64,000 nt of DNA from Thermoguttaceae bacterium (GCA_025060325.1 JANXBW010000018.1:38918-102917), one strand, 5' to 3'. Positions 27,945 to 38,207 are shown, numbered from the stretch's first letter. Numbers and translations are program-made. The notes: a model not told the origin generated them from the letters alone.

Positions 27945-29477
27945 ATGTCTGCCGCTAAAGGCCTCCCGATGACAGCTAAATGGGATCCCGAGAAGCTTGA
28001 GCGGGAAATTGCCGAACTTCGGGCCTTGGAGCAAAAACCCTTTTGGGAGCGGTTTGTCGGATACCTTCGCAAGACCGGCCCCGGACTTCTCCAAAGTGCG
28101 ATGACATTAGGCGCGGGAAGTGCCTCCGCGTCGGTGATTGCCGGGGCCTCTTTCGGCTACAAGCTTCTGTGGGTTCAGCCGGCGGCAATGTTCTTGGGGG
28201 TCTGCATGATGGCCGCTTTGGCCAACATCGTGCTTACCACCCAGGAACGACCTTATTCGGGCTTTGCGCGCCAAGTTGGCTGGCCGCTCGTCTTCCTTTG
28301 GGCGCTAGGGACAATCGTGGCCTCTGTGATTTGGCACTTTCCGCAATACACTTTGGCCGGTGGGGCCATGCGGGACTTAGTGAGTTCGATCACGGGGGCA
28401 GAAATGGAGACCCGGGTAGGCAGCACAGTCGAGCTCACAACCGTGGGCACGATCGTGAGTTGGTGCACGGGTGCGCTGATCCTAGGCATCAACATCTTCA
28501 CTACGTGGAATTATGGCAGCCACGCCCGGGGCATCCGGATGTACGAATGGTTCCTCCGATCGGTCATCGCTTTGGTGATCATCTCCTTCGGTATTGTGGT
28601 AGTGACCAATATCCACAAGATTGACTGGCTGGAACTGCTGCGGGGGTTCACGGGATGGTACGGTATTCCTCAGGTCAGCGCGAGCGAGGGGCTGTCGCCT
28701 GAGAAGCGCGATTCGCTCACGCTCGTTTTGGGGATGCTCGGGGCGGCTGTGGGAATCAACATGACCTTTGTGTATGGCTATTCTCTCCTTGCAAAAGGAT
28801 GGGGACCTGCCCACAAGACGCTCGCCAAGTGGGACTTGGCGATGTCGATGTTTATTCCGTTCGTGCTTGTCACGTCACTTATCATGTTGGCGATGACCGT
28901 CTCCGGCGTCTACCGCCCGGAAGAGGAGTTTGTCAAAGCGGAGATGTCGCCCCTTGAAGCGTCAAAGTCATTGTCGCAGCTGATGGGTGCCCGGCTTGGT
29001 CGAGTGGTATTCGACCTTGGTCTATTGGGAATGTGCTGCGGAGCAATTAGCGCTCACATGGTGGTCTGCGGATTTACGATGTGCGAGATGCTCCGCCTTG
29101 AGTATACGCCGGCCCGCTATCGGCTCTTTACCCTGACACCGGCGATCGGCATCCTGGGGGTTGTGTTCAACATCAACCGGGTGATTTGGTTCCCAATCGT
29201 AGCGTCGGCCATCGCCTTCACCATGTTGCCGATTGCCTACCTGATGTTTTTCATCCTCAATAATTCGCGAAGGTACATCGGCGATGCTGTTGGGCGGGGT
29301 GTCCGGCGCTGGATATTCAATGCTATTCTCTTAGTGGCTTTGGCGATGGCAACGGTTGGATCGCTCATTCAGCTCCATCGCCGCGTTGTTCGACCGATTT
29401 GGGAAATGGTGGCACCGGCCAAATCGGCTGCTCATGTTGATGAGCTCCCAGGCGGCGATGTGGGCCGGCGCGGATGA
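27945..29477 (+). CDS. Nramp-like metal ion transporter with altered DPGN motif
   Basis: 510 residues. The ATG at 27945 has GGGAGGAG upstream. About eleven hydrophobic segments. TM1 has the Nramp framework GPGLLQSAMTLGAGSASASVIAG...FGYKLLW, but the metal-coordinating DPGN of classical Nramp/MntH is GAGS here. The TM6 region (LGLLGMCCGAISAHMVVCGF) also lacks the usual A/MPH Met. Family membership is clear from the topology and from FGYKLLW. Mn/Fe transport is therefore uncertain; Mg-type, other ion or amino-acid-like substrates are possible. The two membrane-protein genes that follow are on the same strand, 70 bp downstream for the first. Confidence 0.8.
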   Translation: MSAAKGLPMTAKWDPEKLEREIAELRALEQKPFWERFVGYLRKTGPGLLQSAMTLGAGSASASVIAGASFGYKLLWVQPAAMFLGVCMMAALANIVLTTQERPYSGFARQVGWPLVFLWALGTIVASVIWHFPQYTLAGGAMRDLVSSITGAEMETRVGSTVELTTVGTIVSWCTGALILGINIFTTWNYGSHARGIRMYEWFLRSVIALVIISFGIVVVTNIHKIDWLELLRGFTGWYGIPQVSASEGLSPEKRDSLTLVLGMLGAAVGINMTFVYGYSLLAKGWGPAHKTLAKWDLAMSMFIPFVLVTSLIMLAMTVSGVYRPEEEFVKAEMSPLEASKSLSQLMGARLGRVVFDLGLLGMCCGAISAHMVVCGFTMCEMLRLEYTPARYRLFTLTPAIGILGVVFNINRVIWFPIVASAIAFTMLPIAYLMFFILNNSRRYIGDAVGRGVRRWIFNAILLVALAMATVGSLIQLHRRVVRPIWEMVAPAKSAAHVDELPGGDVGRRG

Positions 29478-29547
29478 GACCGGAACGGCCTGCGGCGTTA
29501 AGGCCAATTAGCTGGCTGACTGGCCCAGGCGGCGAGAGGATCGGGCT

Positions 29548-31266
29548 GTGACGGCGTTATTGATCTGGCTGTCACTTTGTTATATTTTCGTGCCGTTTAT
29601 AATCTTTTTCTTCGGTTGGCTTAAACCCGTCTGGGCCTTTATCTGCACAGGATCCCTCCTTCTTGCCACGGGGCTTGCGGGTCGGTGGATCCTCCCTGTC
29701 TTTGAGTGGACGAAAAAAGCCCCCTTGGGCCGAGTCGAGGAAACGACGGGCCAAACTGGCGGCTCTTTCGGCGGTAGGGTGGCGGCCGGGGCAACGGCAC
29801 TTTGCCTTGTTGCCGCTATTGTTAGTCTTTGGGGTGCAGGGGGGTACGGTCCTCAGGATTCAGACCACCCGAAGCACAATGCGGTTCTCAAGGCCCTCAT
29901 CGAACATCCTTGGCCTACGTATCTGGAGAGCGATCGCGGTCAGTTCCCGCTTGTTTTCTACATTGCTTACTACCTGCCTAGTGCACTAATTGGCAAGCTG
30001 TGGGGTTGGGAAGCCGCTTCGCACGCTTTGCAGCTGTGGAGCGTGACAGGGCTTGTGCTTTGCTTGGCGTGGTTTTGGATCCTGGTGGGTCGGATAAGTT
30101 GGGTCGTGCCAGTGGTGTTCTTCTTTTTTTCCGGATGGGACGTAATAGGGGCGGCCGTGATTCGCTTTTGGCATTGGTGGGAGGCCTCCGGTGCGTCCTT
30201 GACGGATCTTCTTAGCTCCGTCGATTGGTTTGCCCTCCGCTGGTGGAATTGGCAAATGCGCTGGTTCGACCCTGAGCTCGCCCGGAATTACCCAAGCCCC
30301 ATCGAGCACCTTTTCTTTGTGCCGCATCAAGTCCTTGCCGGTTGGATCGTCGTGGGGATGATAACAGCTTCAGGCTTACGAGCACCGGGGGCAGCGCTGG
30401 CAATCATGGGGGTTTTGTGTACACTCCTAGTGCTTTGGGCGCCCCTTATTCTCCTCGGCTTGCTTCCACTTGTCTTGTGGTTGCTCTGGGAAGCGGAACG
30501 TGCGACCGGAAGTTGGAAAAAGGTTGGCAAGCTGCTTCTCAGCACCTGCAATTTGTTGGCAATACCTGCTTTTTTGGCGATTGCCTTATACTATGCGGCA
30601 CGGTGGGCACCCCTACCGTTCTCGGGTGTGGCAGAAGCGGGGTTTGGCATCGGGCATGCGTCGTTTACGTGGTTTATGTTTCTCATTCGAATAACCCTTT
30701 TCTTGTTAGTGGAAGTGGCGATTTTTGCCCTCCTGCTTCTTTGGCTCCGGCCTTTCGAGAATGAGTCGGAGTATCGGCTGTTTGGACTTTCGCTTGCGTG
30801 GGTTCTGGTTCTGCCCTTTTTCCGCTATGGGGCATGTAATGACCTTGTGATGCGGGCCTCGGTTCCCGCCCTATTCCTTTTTGCGGTGTGGATCGCCCGG
30901 TCGCTGACCATTTCGTCAACCCCAGTGATGAGGCGCCTGATTGTCGCCGGATGTCTCTTAATTGGTAGTACCGCACCATTTTCGGACCTATACGCCCACT
31001 TTCGCGAAGCAATTCGCCGTGGCCAAATCGTCCAGATCCCGGCGAAGGAAAAAGTCCGCTCGCTCTGGGAGCTAAATCAGTGGTCTGCAAGACAAGCAGA
31101 GACATCCACGCATCCGCTGGTCCGTCTGTTCCGCGAGCAGACCTTTTTCCTGCAGTATGTGGGCAGTGAAGACACTGTGTTCTTTCGCTATTTAGCCCGC
31201 AAAGGGCCGGAAGAAGTAGCGCCGGACGGAGCTGCTGCGTCAAACAGACGCGGGAACCCTGACTAA
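29548..31266 (+). CDS. polytopic membrane protein, GT-C-like
   Basis: 572 residues, start GTG at 29548. About ten to twelve hydrophobic helices. The first large loop after TM2-3 carries an acidic cluster, YGPQDSDHPKHNAVLKAL, in the position where GT-C glycosyltransferases hold their catalytic Asp. Aromatic-rich helices (many Trp) and a soluble C-terminal tail are also typical. No specific family signature; assignment to the GT-C fold is a structural inference. Similar size and style to the next gene suggest both act on a lipid-linked sugar in envelope assembly. Confidence 0.65.
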   Translation: MTALLIWLSLCYIFVPFIIFFFGWLKPVWAFICTGSLLLATGLAGRWILPVFEWTKKAPLGRVEETTGQTGGSFGGRVAAGATALCLVAAIVSLWGAGGYGPQDSDHPKHNAVLKALIEHPWPTYLESDRGQFPLVFYIAYYLPSALIGKLWGWEAASHALQLWSVTGLVLCLAWFWILVGRISWVVPVVFFFFSGWDVIGAAVIRFWHWWEASGASLTDLLSSVDWFALRWWNWQMRWFDPELARNYPSPIEHLFFVPHQVLAGWIVVGMITASGLRAPGAALAIMGVLCTLLVLWAPLILLGLLPLVLWLLWEAERATGSWKKVGKLLLSTCNLLAIPAFLAIALYYAARWAPLPFSGVAEAGFGIGHASFTWFMFLIRITLFLLVEVAIFALLLLWLRPFENESEYRLFGLSLAWVLVLPFFRYGACNDLVMRASVPALFLFAVWIARSLTISSTPVMRRLIVAGCLLIGSTAPFSDLYAHFREAIRRGQIVQIPAKEKVRSLWELNQWSARQAETSTHPLVRLFREQTFFLQYVGSEDTVFFRYLARKGPEEVAPDGAAASNRRGNPD

Positions 31267-31380
31267 TCATTCCTGAATTTAAACTGACACTTTGATTGGC
31301 GCTTTTGTCGAGCCCGTTAAAAGGGACTGAAGCACCAAGCAGAAAAGTGCGGGACAGTTCGTGGACGAAGTGATTAGCCC

Positions 31381-33063
31381 TTGGTTCGTACCCTCCTAAC
31401 TATAGCCGTTATCATTACGACTGGGTGGTTCTTAGCCGGCGGGTGGCCTCTAGTGCCTGTAGAGGGCGACGATCTGGGGATAGCCACGGGCGTCCTGGTG
31501 CTCGTGACCACGGGGGATGTCTTCCACCCACTTCTCTATCGGTATCATCCACAGCCGGGCACTTATTGGCTGACAGCGGTGGCGCACGCTCTTTTGGGAT
31601 TAGGGCCGGCCCAAAGTCTGGCGCTTCTCGCTTTAGTGAGCGGACTTGTGCTGTGGTGGGGATCGGCCGCTTTTACCCGTGGGCTGGCTGGGATACCTTG
31701 GGTTCTCGGAGCCTTTACTCCCCTTTTGATCCAGGAGTTATGGGTTGCAAGCTACTTCGGCAACTCCGCGATGCCGGCGGCCGCAGTGGTTAGCTTGTCG
31801 CTCCTCTTGGCCCACAGGCCTAAGGACAACGGAGGGGTAAGTAAACAAAAGCAACGACCGCCGGGCCCTCACTGGGAAGTTTTCCGGGCTATTTTAGCCG
31901 GAATACTACTCGCTCTGGCCACGTGGATTCGTTTCGATGCAGTTCTCCTCCTGCCGGCGGTAGTGTGGGCTACTTGGGTGGGAGCAAGGTTGCCGATCCG
32001 GACTTGTGCCTTTCTTGCGGCCGCGTTTGCTATTGTTCTTACACTTATGATTTTTTATTCGCGGGTTTCCCCCGCCGAGATCTTTGTCCAGGGTTCAAGT
32101 CACGTTGTGCATTTCGCCCAATTGCGGCAAAGCTTAATCAGTTGGGCAGCGTGGGGCAGTGTGCCCTTTGTTATTTTGATGATTCTTGGCCTTAGGCGTT
32201 TGTGGGTGGGGAAAGCTTGGGAAGAATTCACCCTAGTTTCCCTGGGATTTGTGCCTCCTGCATTAGTCTACGGTTGGAACCTTACCACGCCCAAGTATCT
32301 TTTGTACATAGTCCCTTTCACCACGCGATTAGCCTGCCACGGTTGGCTTGAGGTCCTAAAAGGTAGCCAAATAACAAGGCGGTGGCTGATCGTGCTCTTG
32401 GGTGGCACGTTTGGGGCTCAGTTTTTGGTAGGGCCGTTGACATTTATCCAGTTGATAACGGGTCGAAATTGGACGCTGGCCGGCACCCACGATGGCCCGC
32501 GGCGAGTCGAAGGTCTCCTGTGGAGCCCTTTGGACTGGTACCAAGCCAAAACGAAAATCGCCGAGGAGTTGCCAAAGATCCGTTCGCACTTGGGGGAGCT
32601 TGCTTTGCATTCGGAGCACTTGGTATTTTTGACCGACGATTGGTTTTCGAGCAGATGGATTCGGCTTTACCTGTTGGAGGAGGGATTTTATCCGACGGAA
32701 TGTAGGCGGCATTTCGCCTTCATCCCAGTCCCGGGCCATACTGACTTCTGCTTGTTCCGCAGTGGTCAAATGGACGGTTTCTCTCATCGCTCACGATCGG
32801 GAGCGAAGGCCGGAGTTGAAATTGCCTGTTTTGAAACAGAATGGCTTGAAGCAAGCCCTGAAAAGCCGCCCCTGTGGGCTGAGCTTTGGCACAAGTGGAC
32901 TCAAGCCCCCAATGTGTTAATCGTGTGGATAAGTGGCCGGAGGTCCACAGTGACAGAAGTCCGAGAGGCGTGGACCAAATTGGGATTCGCGAAGCAGGTC
33001 GAAATACAACCGCTTTATCGCGGCAGGACTCGCCCCTGGCTTTTCTTAGTCAAAGGCACCTAG
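31381..33063 (+). CDS. polytopic membrane protein, GT-C mannosyltransferase-like
   Basis: 560 residues, first possible start TTG at 31381, directly after an in-frame stop, with a weak ribosome-binding site. A signal-like TM1 is followed by VEGDDLGIATG, the Asp-Asp motif expected in the first periplasmic loop of PMT/ArnT-type enzymes, then HPQPGTYWLTAVAHALLGLG. About nine further helices and a soluble C-terminal domain (residues ~430-560). It probably transfers a sugar from a polyprenyl carrier (inference from motif and topology). It follows the other GT-C-like gene by 115 bp on the same strand. Confidence 0.65.
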   Translation: MVRTLLTIAVIITTGWFLAGGWPLVPVEGDDLGIATGVLVLVTTGDVFHPLLYRYHPQPGTYWLTAVAHALLGLGPAQSLALLALVSGLVLWWGSAAFTRGLAGIPWVLGAFTPLLIQELWVASYFGNSAMPAAAVVSLSLLLAHRPKDNGGVSKQKQRPPGPHWEVFRAILAGILLALATWIRFDAVLLLPAVVWATWVGARLPIRTCAFLAAAFAIVLTLMIFYSRVSPAEIFVQGSSHVVHFAQLRQSLISWAAWGSVPFVILMILGLRRLWVGKAWEEFTLVSLGFVPPALVYGWNLTTPKYLLYIVPFTTRLACHGWLEVLKGSQITRRWLIVLLGGTFGAQFLVGPLTFIQLITGRNWTLAGTHDGPRRVEGLLWSPLDWYQAKTKIAEELPKIRSHLGELALHSEHLVFLTDDWFSSRWIRLYLLEEGFYPTECRRHFAFIPVPGHTDFCLFRSGQMDGFSHRSRSGAKAGVEIACFETEWLEASPEKPPLWAELWHKWTQAPNVLIVWISGRRSTVTEVREAWTKLGFAKQVEIQPLYRGRTRPWLFLVKGT

Positions 33064-33247
33064 GCGCTATTGTGCCGCGGTCGCGCAGGGACTAGGTTGC
33101 GATTTCCCCGGGGCTCTTGTTGATTTTCCTTTGCGCGGGCAAATAGGGAGCCTTTTGTCAGTTCAGGCGGTCTAACGCGGAAGTAGGAGGCCGCGCGCAC
33201 GGAAGAAAGTTAGCAATCTACCCTTCGGCGAGGCCGCTGAGCATCCT

Positions 33248-36200
33248 TTATTTTAAATCTTCCGGCCGCACGGGTCGGGGGCCATATTCAAGCACGGCCT
33301 TTGCATGCCGGGCCAAATGCCCGCGCAGATCCTGGGTGTAATTTTCCAAGACTTGGCGGCCCAAATTTCCGTAGTCGCCACATCGGAAAAGCGCCCGAGC
33401 GATCAGAAGCTCCCGGAGCGATTCCCTGCGCGACAAGACGCCACTGGTCCCTGCCGGATCCTTTAGCGCATGTTGCCGGGCGTCTTCCACCGTCTTATGC
33501 ACATAGCCGGTCATATAAGGCCGGGAAAGAAGGGCAGCCAGAAGCGGTGCTGCCGAGGGATCGCCAATGAGCTCAAGCGCAAGTCCCACCGCTCGATAGT
33601 GGGAAAATTCGCTTTCCGGCCCGAGTTTTTCCAGCTTTTCGAGGATGACCGGCACGGCCCGGCGATCGCGTGTGCGGCCGGCCGCAATGATAAGCCGATC
33701 CAGCGTGCTCAGTGCCTGACCGTACTGACCCATTCCCCGATAGTTCCACCCCTGATCCCAATCTTGGTATTCGCGGATGGCCTCGAGGATTGTCTCTAAC
33801 CCCGTGTTATCGCCAAGAATGGCCAACGCCTGCGCATAAACTAGTTTGGCTTTTGGATCTTGAGCTTCGAGGTAAGCCTTCCTAAGAAGCGGCAGGGATT
33901 GCTCAGGGTGCGTGAGCACCACCGCGGCTGCTCCTGGTTCTTCAGCAGGGAGTTTGGCCACTGCTTCCGCGATTTTTGCCGCCGGTAAGGGGAAGTTGTC
34001 AGTTTCTTCGAGGACCGTCTTCGGCAAATTGCCAACTTCGATCAAATGTTCCTGAAGGGCCCTAATATTGATCCCCCGAACGTCAACCTTTTGCTTGGCC
34101 GCCATAGCCGCCGCCACACCCGCTGCGTAACCCTGGTTTTGAATGTCGGCTTGCATCCGGGTCATGGGGACAGCATCGCGGTGCATGCTGGTGGCCAAAC
34201 TTCCCACGAGGATGTTCTTCAATCCTTTAGGAATGAGGCAGCGATAAGGGACTCGAATGTAGAACCCCCGCCGCTCGGGATGTTCTAATTCAAGTAGCGG
34301 ATCGACCGTGTACCCGTGAGTGTCAAAGTCGCTATAAGCTATTTCGATTGTATCCGGGTAGGTTCGACCTAATAGTTGGTCGGCAAGTGTCATCGTAAAT
34401 TCGCCAACAATCCGGCGGCGCTCTCGCGTGTCCACAAGCCGACCTTGGTCAAAAGCACCCGGATAGAGGTCCTTGGCGTAAACGAAAAGATGCCAAATAT
34501 CTACGATGTCCGTCTCATCAGCGATTGTAAAATCAGTATTTGTGTAACTTGCCCCCAGATTGCGGAAGGGCAAACCAGTTCCTTGCATCCCGAACTCGGA
34601 AGCATCCGTGTAATAACACTGAGCACCGGCAGCTGCGGCAATGTCCGCGTTGCCTGTGGCATCAATGACCACCTTGGCCAGGACAGCCGCTCGGCCGAAA
34701 GGAGTTGCCACTACAACACCCCGAACAATGTTTCCCTGGGTGAGGGCACCACATCCGATAACACCCATCCAAATGTCAGCGCCGGCATCAAGCAAGGCTC
34801 GCCGGAACCACTCCTTTTTCTCCTCAATTTGCCATCGGTTACCGGTAGGGATACTCGCAGTAAAACCAACTCGGTTACCCCAGTAGTAGCTTGAGATGGC
34901 TCCTTCGGTGCCGACACCACCTAGGCCATGGAGCATTTCCACCACTAGGGTTTTTGCCCCTTGGCGAGCAGCGGCAATGCCTGCCGGGGCGCCGCCAGTA
35001 CCCCCACCCACGACAACCACATCATATTCGCCTAAGATAGGCAGCGCCGATTCCGGCTGGGCAATCCTCGGCAACTCCTGAATCGGCCGAACGCCCACCA
35101 ATATCTCGCTAACGTCAACATCTGCAAGCGCTTGGCCTTCGAGAGGGCGCGAACATACCAGAGGGTTGCTCGGGGCAGGAAGCCTGCTTGCTAGCTGGGC
35201 GGCCTCCTGGCCGATTCTTTCTCCGAGAATAGTTGCCACCACAGGGCGGGTAAGCTGACGGGCCAATTTCCGTGGCACATCCGCGCACGGGCCAAGTACG
35301 AAAAGATTAGAAAGGCCCTTCGGCCGTAACGCGTCGACGGGAAGAGCGGCCGGTGCCACATCCTCGCGCTCAAGTGTTTTTTCGCCTATCACAGCGTCGG
35401 GGGAAATGAAGAAAAGCCAGTCCGAGGTGAATTGTTGACGCGGATCGTAAGTCAACGTCCGGATCGTTTGCTCTACTTGTGCCCACGTTGGCCATGTCAG
35501 GTTCTCGACCGGCAAGGTTACTTCGTAGTGAATTATCGGATACGGTCCCCCCGAGGCCGCCCGGGCTGTCAGATTCATGACCGAAAACGGGGGCTCAATA
35601 ATACGAGAGCGAAGCTGTGGGGCCGTTTTGGGCTCGCCACCGATCACGACAAATTCGAAGGTATGTTCCGCGGCCGGAAAGCTCCGGAATTCTCCCCCGG
35701 CAAGCCGAGCTACCACAGCACGGTCAGTCGCGTCGACAATCGTCTTGGCGAGGACTGCCTGCCTGCCCGCCCGATTGGCCATCACCACCCCGACCACTCG
35801 GCCATCTGAATCGCGGATGCAATCTGTCACGTAGCAGTTGTACAGATATTGCACCCCCGCATTGAGAAGTGCTTGGTCTAGCACCCGCTTGACATGAAGT
35901 GGCCGGGGCATCGGCCGCGCTGAAGAGGCCGGTTGCGTCCGCGAAGGTGCTAGCACCTCAATTTCGCCCAGGAGGATTCGCGGCGAATCCGGCGTCTTTT
36001 CGACCTGAATCTCAAGATATCGGCAGGCCTGCTTACATGGGATCTCGGCCAAAACGGGGGCATCACCTCCCGGATTTTGCTGAAGCACCTCGGCTCCGTC
36101 GTACTCGCCAACTGCTTTCAAGTTTTCTGGGGAATTCCCGGCGCGAAGGATAATGCGGGCCACCTTGAAAGGATTTTCCCCGCCGCCTCGGTGATAGTAA

Positions 36201-36718
36201 ACAACGTTAACTCGATCCACCTCCTGAGGTCGGCTAAGGTCCACAAGGATCCGCACATTTCCGTTATATTGCACACTCTCGTTGACCGCGTTGCCCCACC
36301 GGCCGTCTCGCAGGAGTCGCGGCGGATCTGTGTCTGGATGAGGCTTTGCCGAAGGAAGATCCGCTTGATAAGTAAACGGCAAAGGTGTCCCGGTCACCAA
36401 GCGAACTTGCGGATCATTGTAGATCTGCTCGGCCAGAGGATGTGTCGGCTCCTCGCCCTCCTCGAGCCAGAGCTTCAGCGTGGCGGTGACGTCTTCCCCT
36501 AAGTAGGGGAATGGGGCGGCTAAGAAGACCTTAGCCCCGGCATTTGCAGCCGCCACAGCGGCTGAAACCGCCCCTGTCGTACCGCCTACAACAAGGACAT
36601 CCACATTATACGCCACGGGGATTTGGCGGCTTGACTGCCGGATCGCGGCCGCCAATACCAGCTGGCCAAAACCAAAAATCACAGCAACACCGAGGAAAAA
36701 GCTCGACAAACGTTTCAC
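33248..36718 (-). CDS. exported FAD-dependent oxidoreductase with two FAD modules, inserted discoidin-like segment and HEAT repeats
   Basis: 1156 residues, GTG start with GGAGG upstream. Signal peptide MKRLSSFFLGVAVIFGFG. First FAD_oxidored-type module: VDVLVVGGTTGAVSAAVAAANAGAKV near 40. It is interrupted at about 125-265 by a beta-sandwich-like segment (VQYNGNVRILVDLSRPQEV; VARIILRAGNS) resembling a discoidin/F5-8C fold. Second module near 560: YDVVVVGGGTGGAPAGIAAARQG. The C-terminal ~200 residues are HEAT-like repeats. The FAD family includes secreted dehydrogenases acting on sugars; the substrate is not evident. The gene is alone and convergent with the GT-C-like genes. Confidence 0.82.
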   Translation of the reverse strand: MKRLSSFFLGVAVIFGFGQLVLAAAIRQSSRQIPVAYNVDVLVVGGTTGAVSAAVAAANAGAKVFLAAPFPYLGEDVTATLKLWLEEGEEPTHPLAEQIYNDPQVRLVTGTPLPFTYQADLPSAKPHPDTDPPRLLRDGRWGNAVNESVQYNGNVRILVDLSRPQEVDRVNVVYYHRGGGENPFKVARIILRAGNSPENLKAVGEYDGAEVLQQNPGGDAPVLAEIPCKQACRYLEIQVEKTPDSPRILLGEIEVLAPSRTQPASSARPMPRPLHVKRVLDQALLNAGVQYLYNCYVTDCIRDSDGRVVGVVMANRAGRQAVLAKTIVDATDRAVVARLAGGEFRSFPAAEHTFEFVVIGGEPKTAPQLRSRIIEPPFSVMNLTARAASGGPYPIIHYEVTLPVENLTWPTWAQVEQTIRTLTYDPRQQFTSDWLFFISPDAVIGEKTLEREDVAPAALPVDALRPKGLSNLFVLGPCADVPRKLARQLTRPVVATILGERIGQEAAQLASRLPAPSNPLVCSRPLEGQALADVDVSEILVGVRPIQELPRIAQPESALPILGEYDVVVVGGGTGGAPAGIAAARQGAKTLVVEMLHGLGGVGTEGAISSYYWGNRVGFTASIPTGNRWQIEEKKEWFRRALLDAGADIWMGVIGCGALTQGNIVRGVVVATPFGRAAVLAKVVIDATGNADIAAAAGAQCYYTDASEFGMQGTGLPFRNLGASYTNTDFTIADETDIVDIWHLFVYAKDLYPGAFDQGRLVDTRERRRIVGEFTMTLADQLLGRTYPDTIEIAYSDFDTHGYTVDPLLELEHPERRGFYIRVPYRCLIPKGLKNILVGSLATSMHRDAVPMTRMQADIQNQGYAAGVAAAMAAKQKVDVRGINIRALQEHLIEVGNLPKTVLEETDNFPLPAAKIAEAVAKLPAEEPGAAAVVLTHPEQSLPLLRKAYLEAQDPKAKLVYAQALAILGDNTGLETILEAIREYQDWDQGWNYRGMGQYGQALSTLDRLIIAAGRTRDRRAVPVILEKLEKLGPESEFSHYRAVGLALELIGDPSAAPLLAALLSRPYMTGYVHKTVEDARQHALKDPAGTSGVLSRRESLRELLIARALFRCGDYGNLGRQVLENYTQDLRGHLARHAKAVLEYGPRPVRPEDLK

Positions 36719-37060
36719 GGGACAGACCTCCGGTTTATCACAATTTGGCGGTTGAGTTGCTTTTCGACCGGTCAGTGACTGCGGGATTCATTGTAGCTGG
36801 CGGATTAGGACGTGTGTTCCCACTGAGAAAGTCCACAGAGGGTTTAGTTTTTCTTTAATCGCGCCGGGCTTTCGCGACGACTAATCGCCTTTTATGACGT
36901 TGCCGATTGCCAACATCGCAATCCCAAGGTCGCTCCCATTTGAATTGAGCTTACCCTTCCTCGGGTGGGACACGAGATCATGGTAGCTTTAGCTCCGGCG
37001 GGATACAATAGACCCGAGTTGTTCTTGGTTACTTCTGTGCGAAGAGATGGAGGAGAGGCG
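36719..37060. other. divergent gap between the FAD gene and adh
   Basis: Nothing recognised apart from the two ribosome-binding sites at its ends. Confidence 0.4.
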
Positions 37061-38101
37061 GTGAAGGCTCTTGTCCTTACAGCTTACAATGTGCTTGCGA
37101 TCCAAGAGGTGCCAACTCCCGTCCCGGGCGAAGGCGAAGTGCTGGTAAAAGTGCGTGCTTGCGGCATTTGCGGGAGCGATGTCCACGGACTGGACGGAAG
37201 TACAGGTAGGCGCATCCCACCCTTGATTATGGGTCACGAAGCGGCCGGCGAAGTCGCTGCGGTGGGACCGGGCGTCCGGTCGGTAGCCGTAGGTGAGGCG
37301 GTAACGTTTGATTCCACAGTTTGGTGCGGAGAGTGTGTTGACTGCCGACGAGGTCGAGTCAATCTGTGTGAGAAGCGGCAGGTCTTGGGGGTGGCCTGCG
37401 CAGAGTTTCGCCGCGACGGTGCCTTTGCCGAGTATGTCGTCGTTCCTGAGCGGATCATTGTTCGGATGCCGCCCGGGCTATCTTTTCTCGAAGCCACGTT
37501 GGCCGAACCCCTTGCCGTGGCCGTCCACGCTGTTAACCGTTTAGGGGAGGTGCTGGGCAAGAGTGTTGCGGTAATCGGGACCGGTATTATTGGCCTTCTT
37601 GCCGTGCAAGTTCTTAAAGTGGCCGGCTGTCGACGAATCCTCGCAGTCGACCGGGATCAAAGTCGCTTGAGTTTGGCAAGCAAGCTAGGAGCTACAGACC
37701 TATTCTTGGTCGAGAACTCAAGCGAGCTCGAGGAGATTGCCAACAAGGTTGTGGAGCGCACCGACGGCGGCACGGATCTTGCGATCGAAGCTGTGGGCCT
37801 ACCGGAAACCGTGGTCGCCGCGGTGAAAGTAGTGCGCAAGGGAGGTGTTGTCGCACTTGTTGGCAATTTGCGGCCGGAGGTGCCCCTCCCGTTGCAAGTT
37901 GTAGTTACTCGGGAGATTACATTACGCGGATCGTATGCTTCCCGGGGCGAGTACCAGCTAGCCGTGGACCTTTTGGCCAGCAGGAAGGTGGCCGCGATGC
38001 CACTCATTTCCGCGGTCGCTCCGCTTGAAGAGGGGCCGCAATGGTTTGAATGGCTACGAAGCGGTAAGCTTGGACTTCTTAAGGTTATTTTGGAGCCTTA
38101 A
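37061..38101 (+). CDS. zinc-dependent medium-chain alcohol/polyol dehydrogenase
   Basis: 346 residues. The GTG at 37061 follows GGAGGAG and matches the usual MKA... start; the longer frame from 36965 is not credible. Catalytic zinc ligands: Cys37 in CGICGSD and His59-Glu60 in GHEAAGEV. The structural zinc lobe CGECVDCRRGRVNLC has all four Cys. NAD-binding GTGIIGLLAVQV near 170. It resembles sorbitol/threonine-type dehydrogenases; exact substrate unknown. It is alone and convergent with the DUF1598 gene. Confidence 0.9.
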   Translation: MKALVLTAYNVLAIQEVPTPVPGEGEVLVKVRACGICGSDVHGLDGSTGRRIPPLIMGHEAAGEVAAVGPGVRSVAVGEAVTFDSTVWCGECVDCRRGRVNLCEKRQVLGVACAEFRRDGAFAEYVVVPERIIVRMPPGLSFLEATLAEPLAVAVHAVNRLGEVLGKSVAVIGTGIIGLLAVQVLKVAGCRRILAVDRDQSRLSLASKLGATDLFLVENSSELEEIANKVVERTDGGTDLAIEAVGLPETVVAAVKVVRKGGVVALVGNLRPEVPLPLQVVVTREITLRGSYASRGEYQLAVDLLASRKVAAMPLISAVAPLEEGPQWFEWLRSGKLGLLKVILEP

Positions 38102-38207
38102 AACGGCGGGGGACGCTCGCCCCGCAGAACAATTGCTTGTCAACAACAAAATAAACTCCGATGGTCACTGCGCCTCGTACAAGCTCGGCTTCCCGAGTGT
38201 TTCCCGG

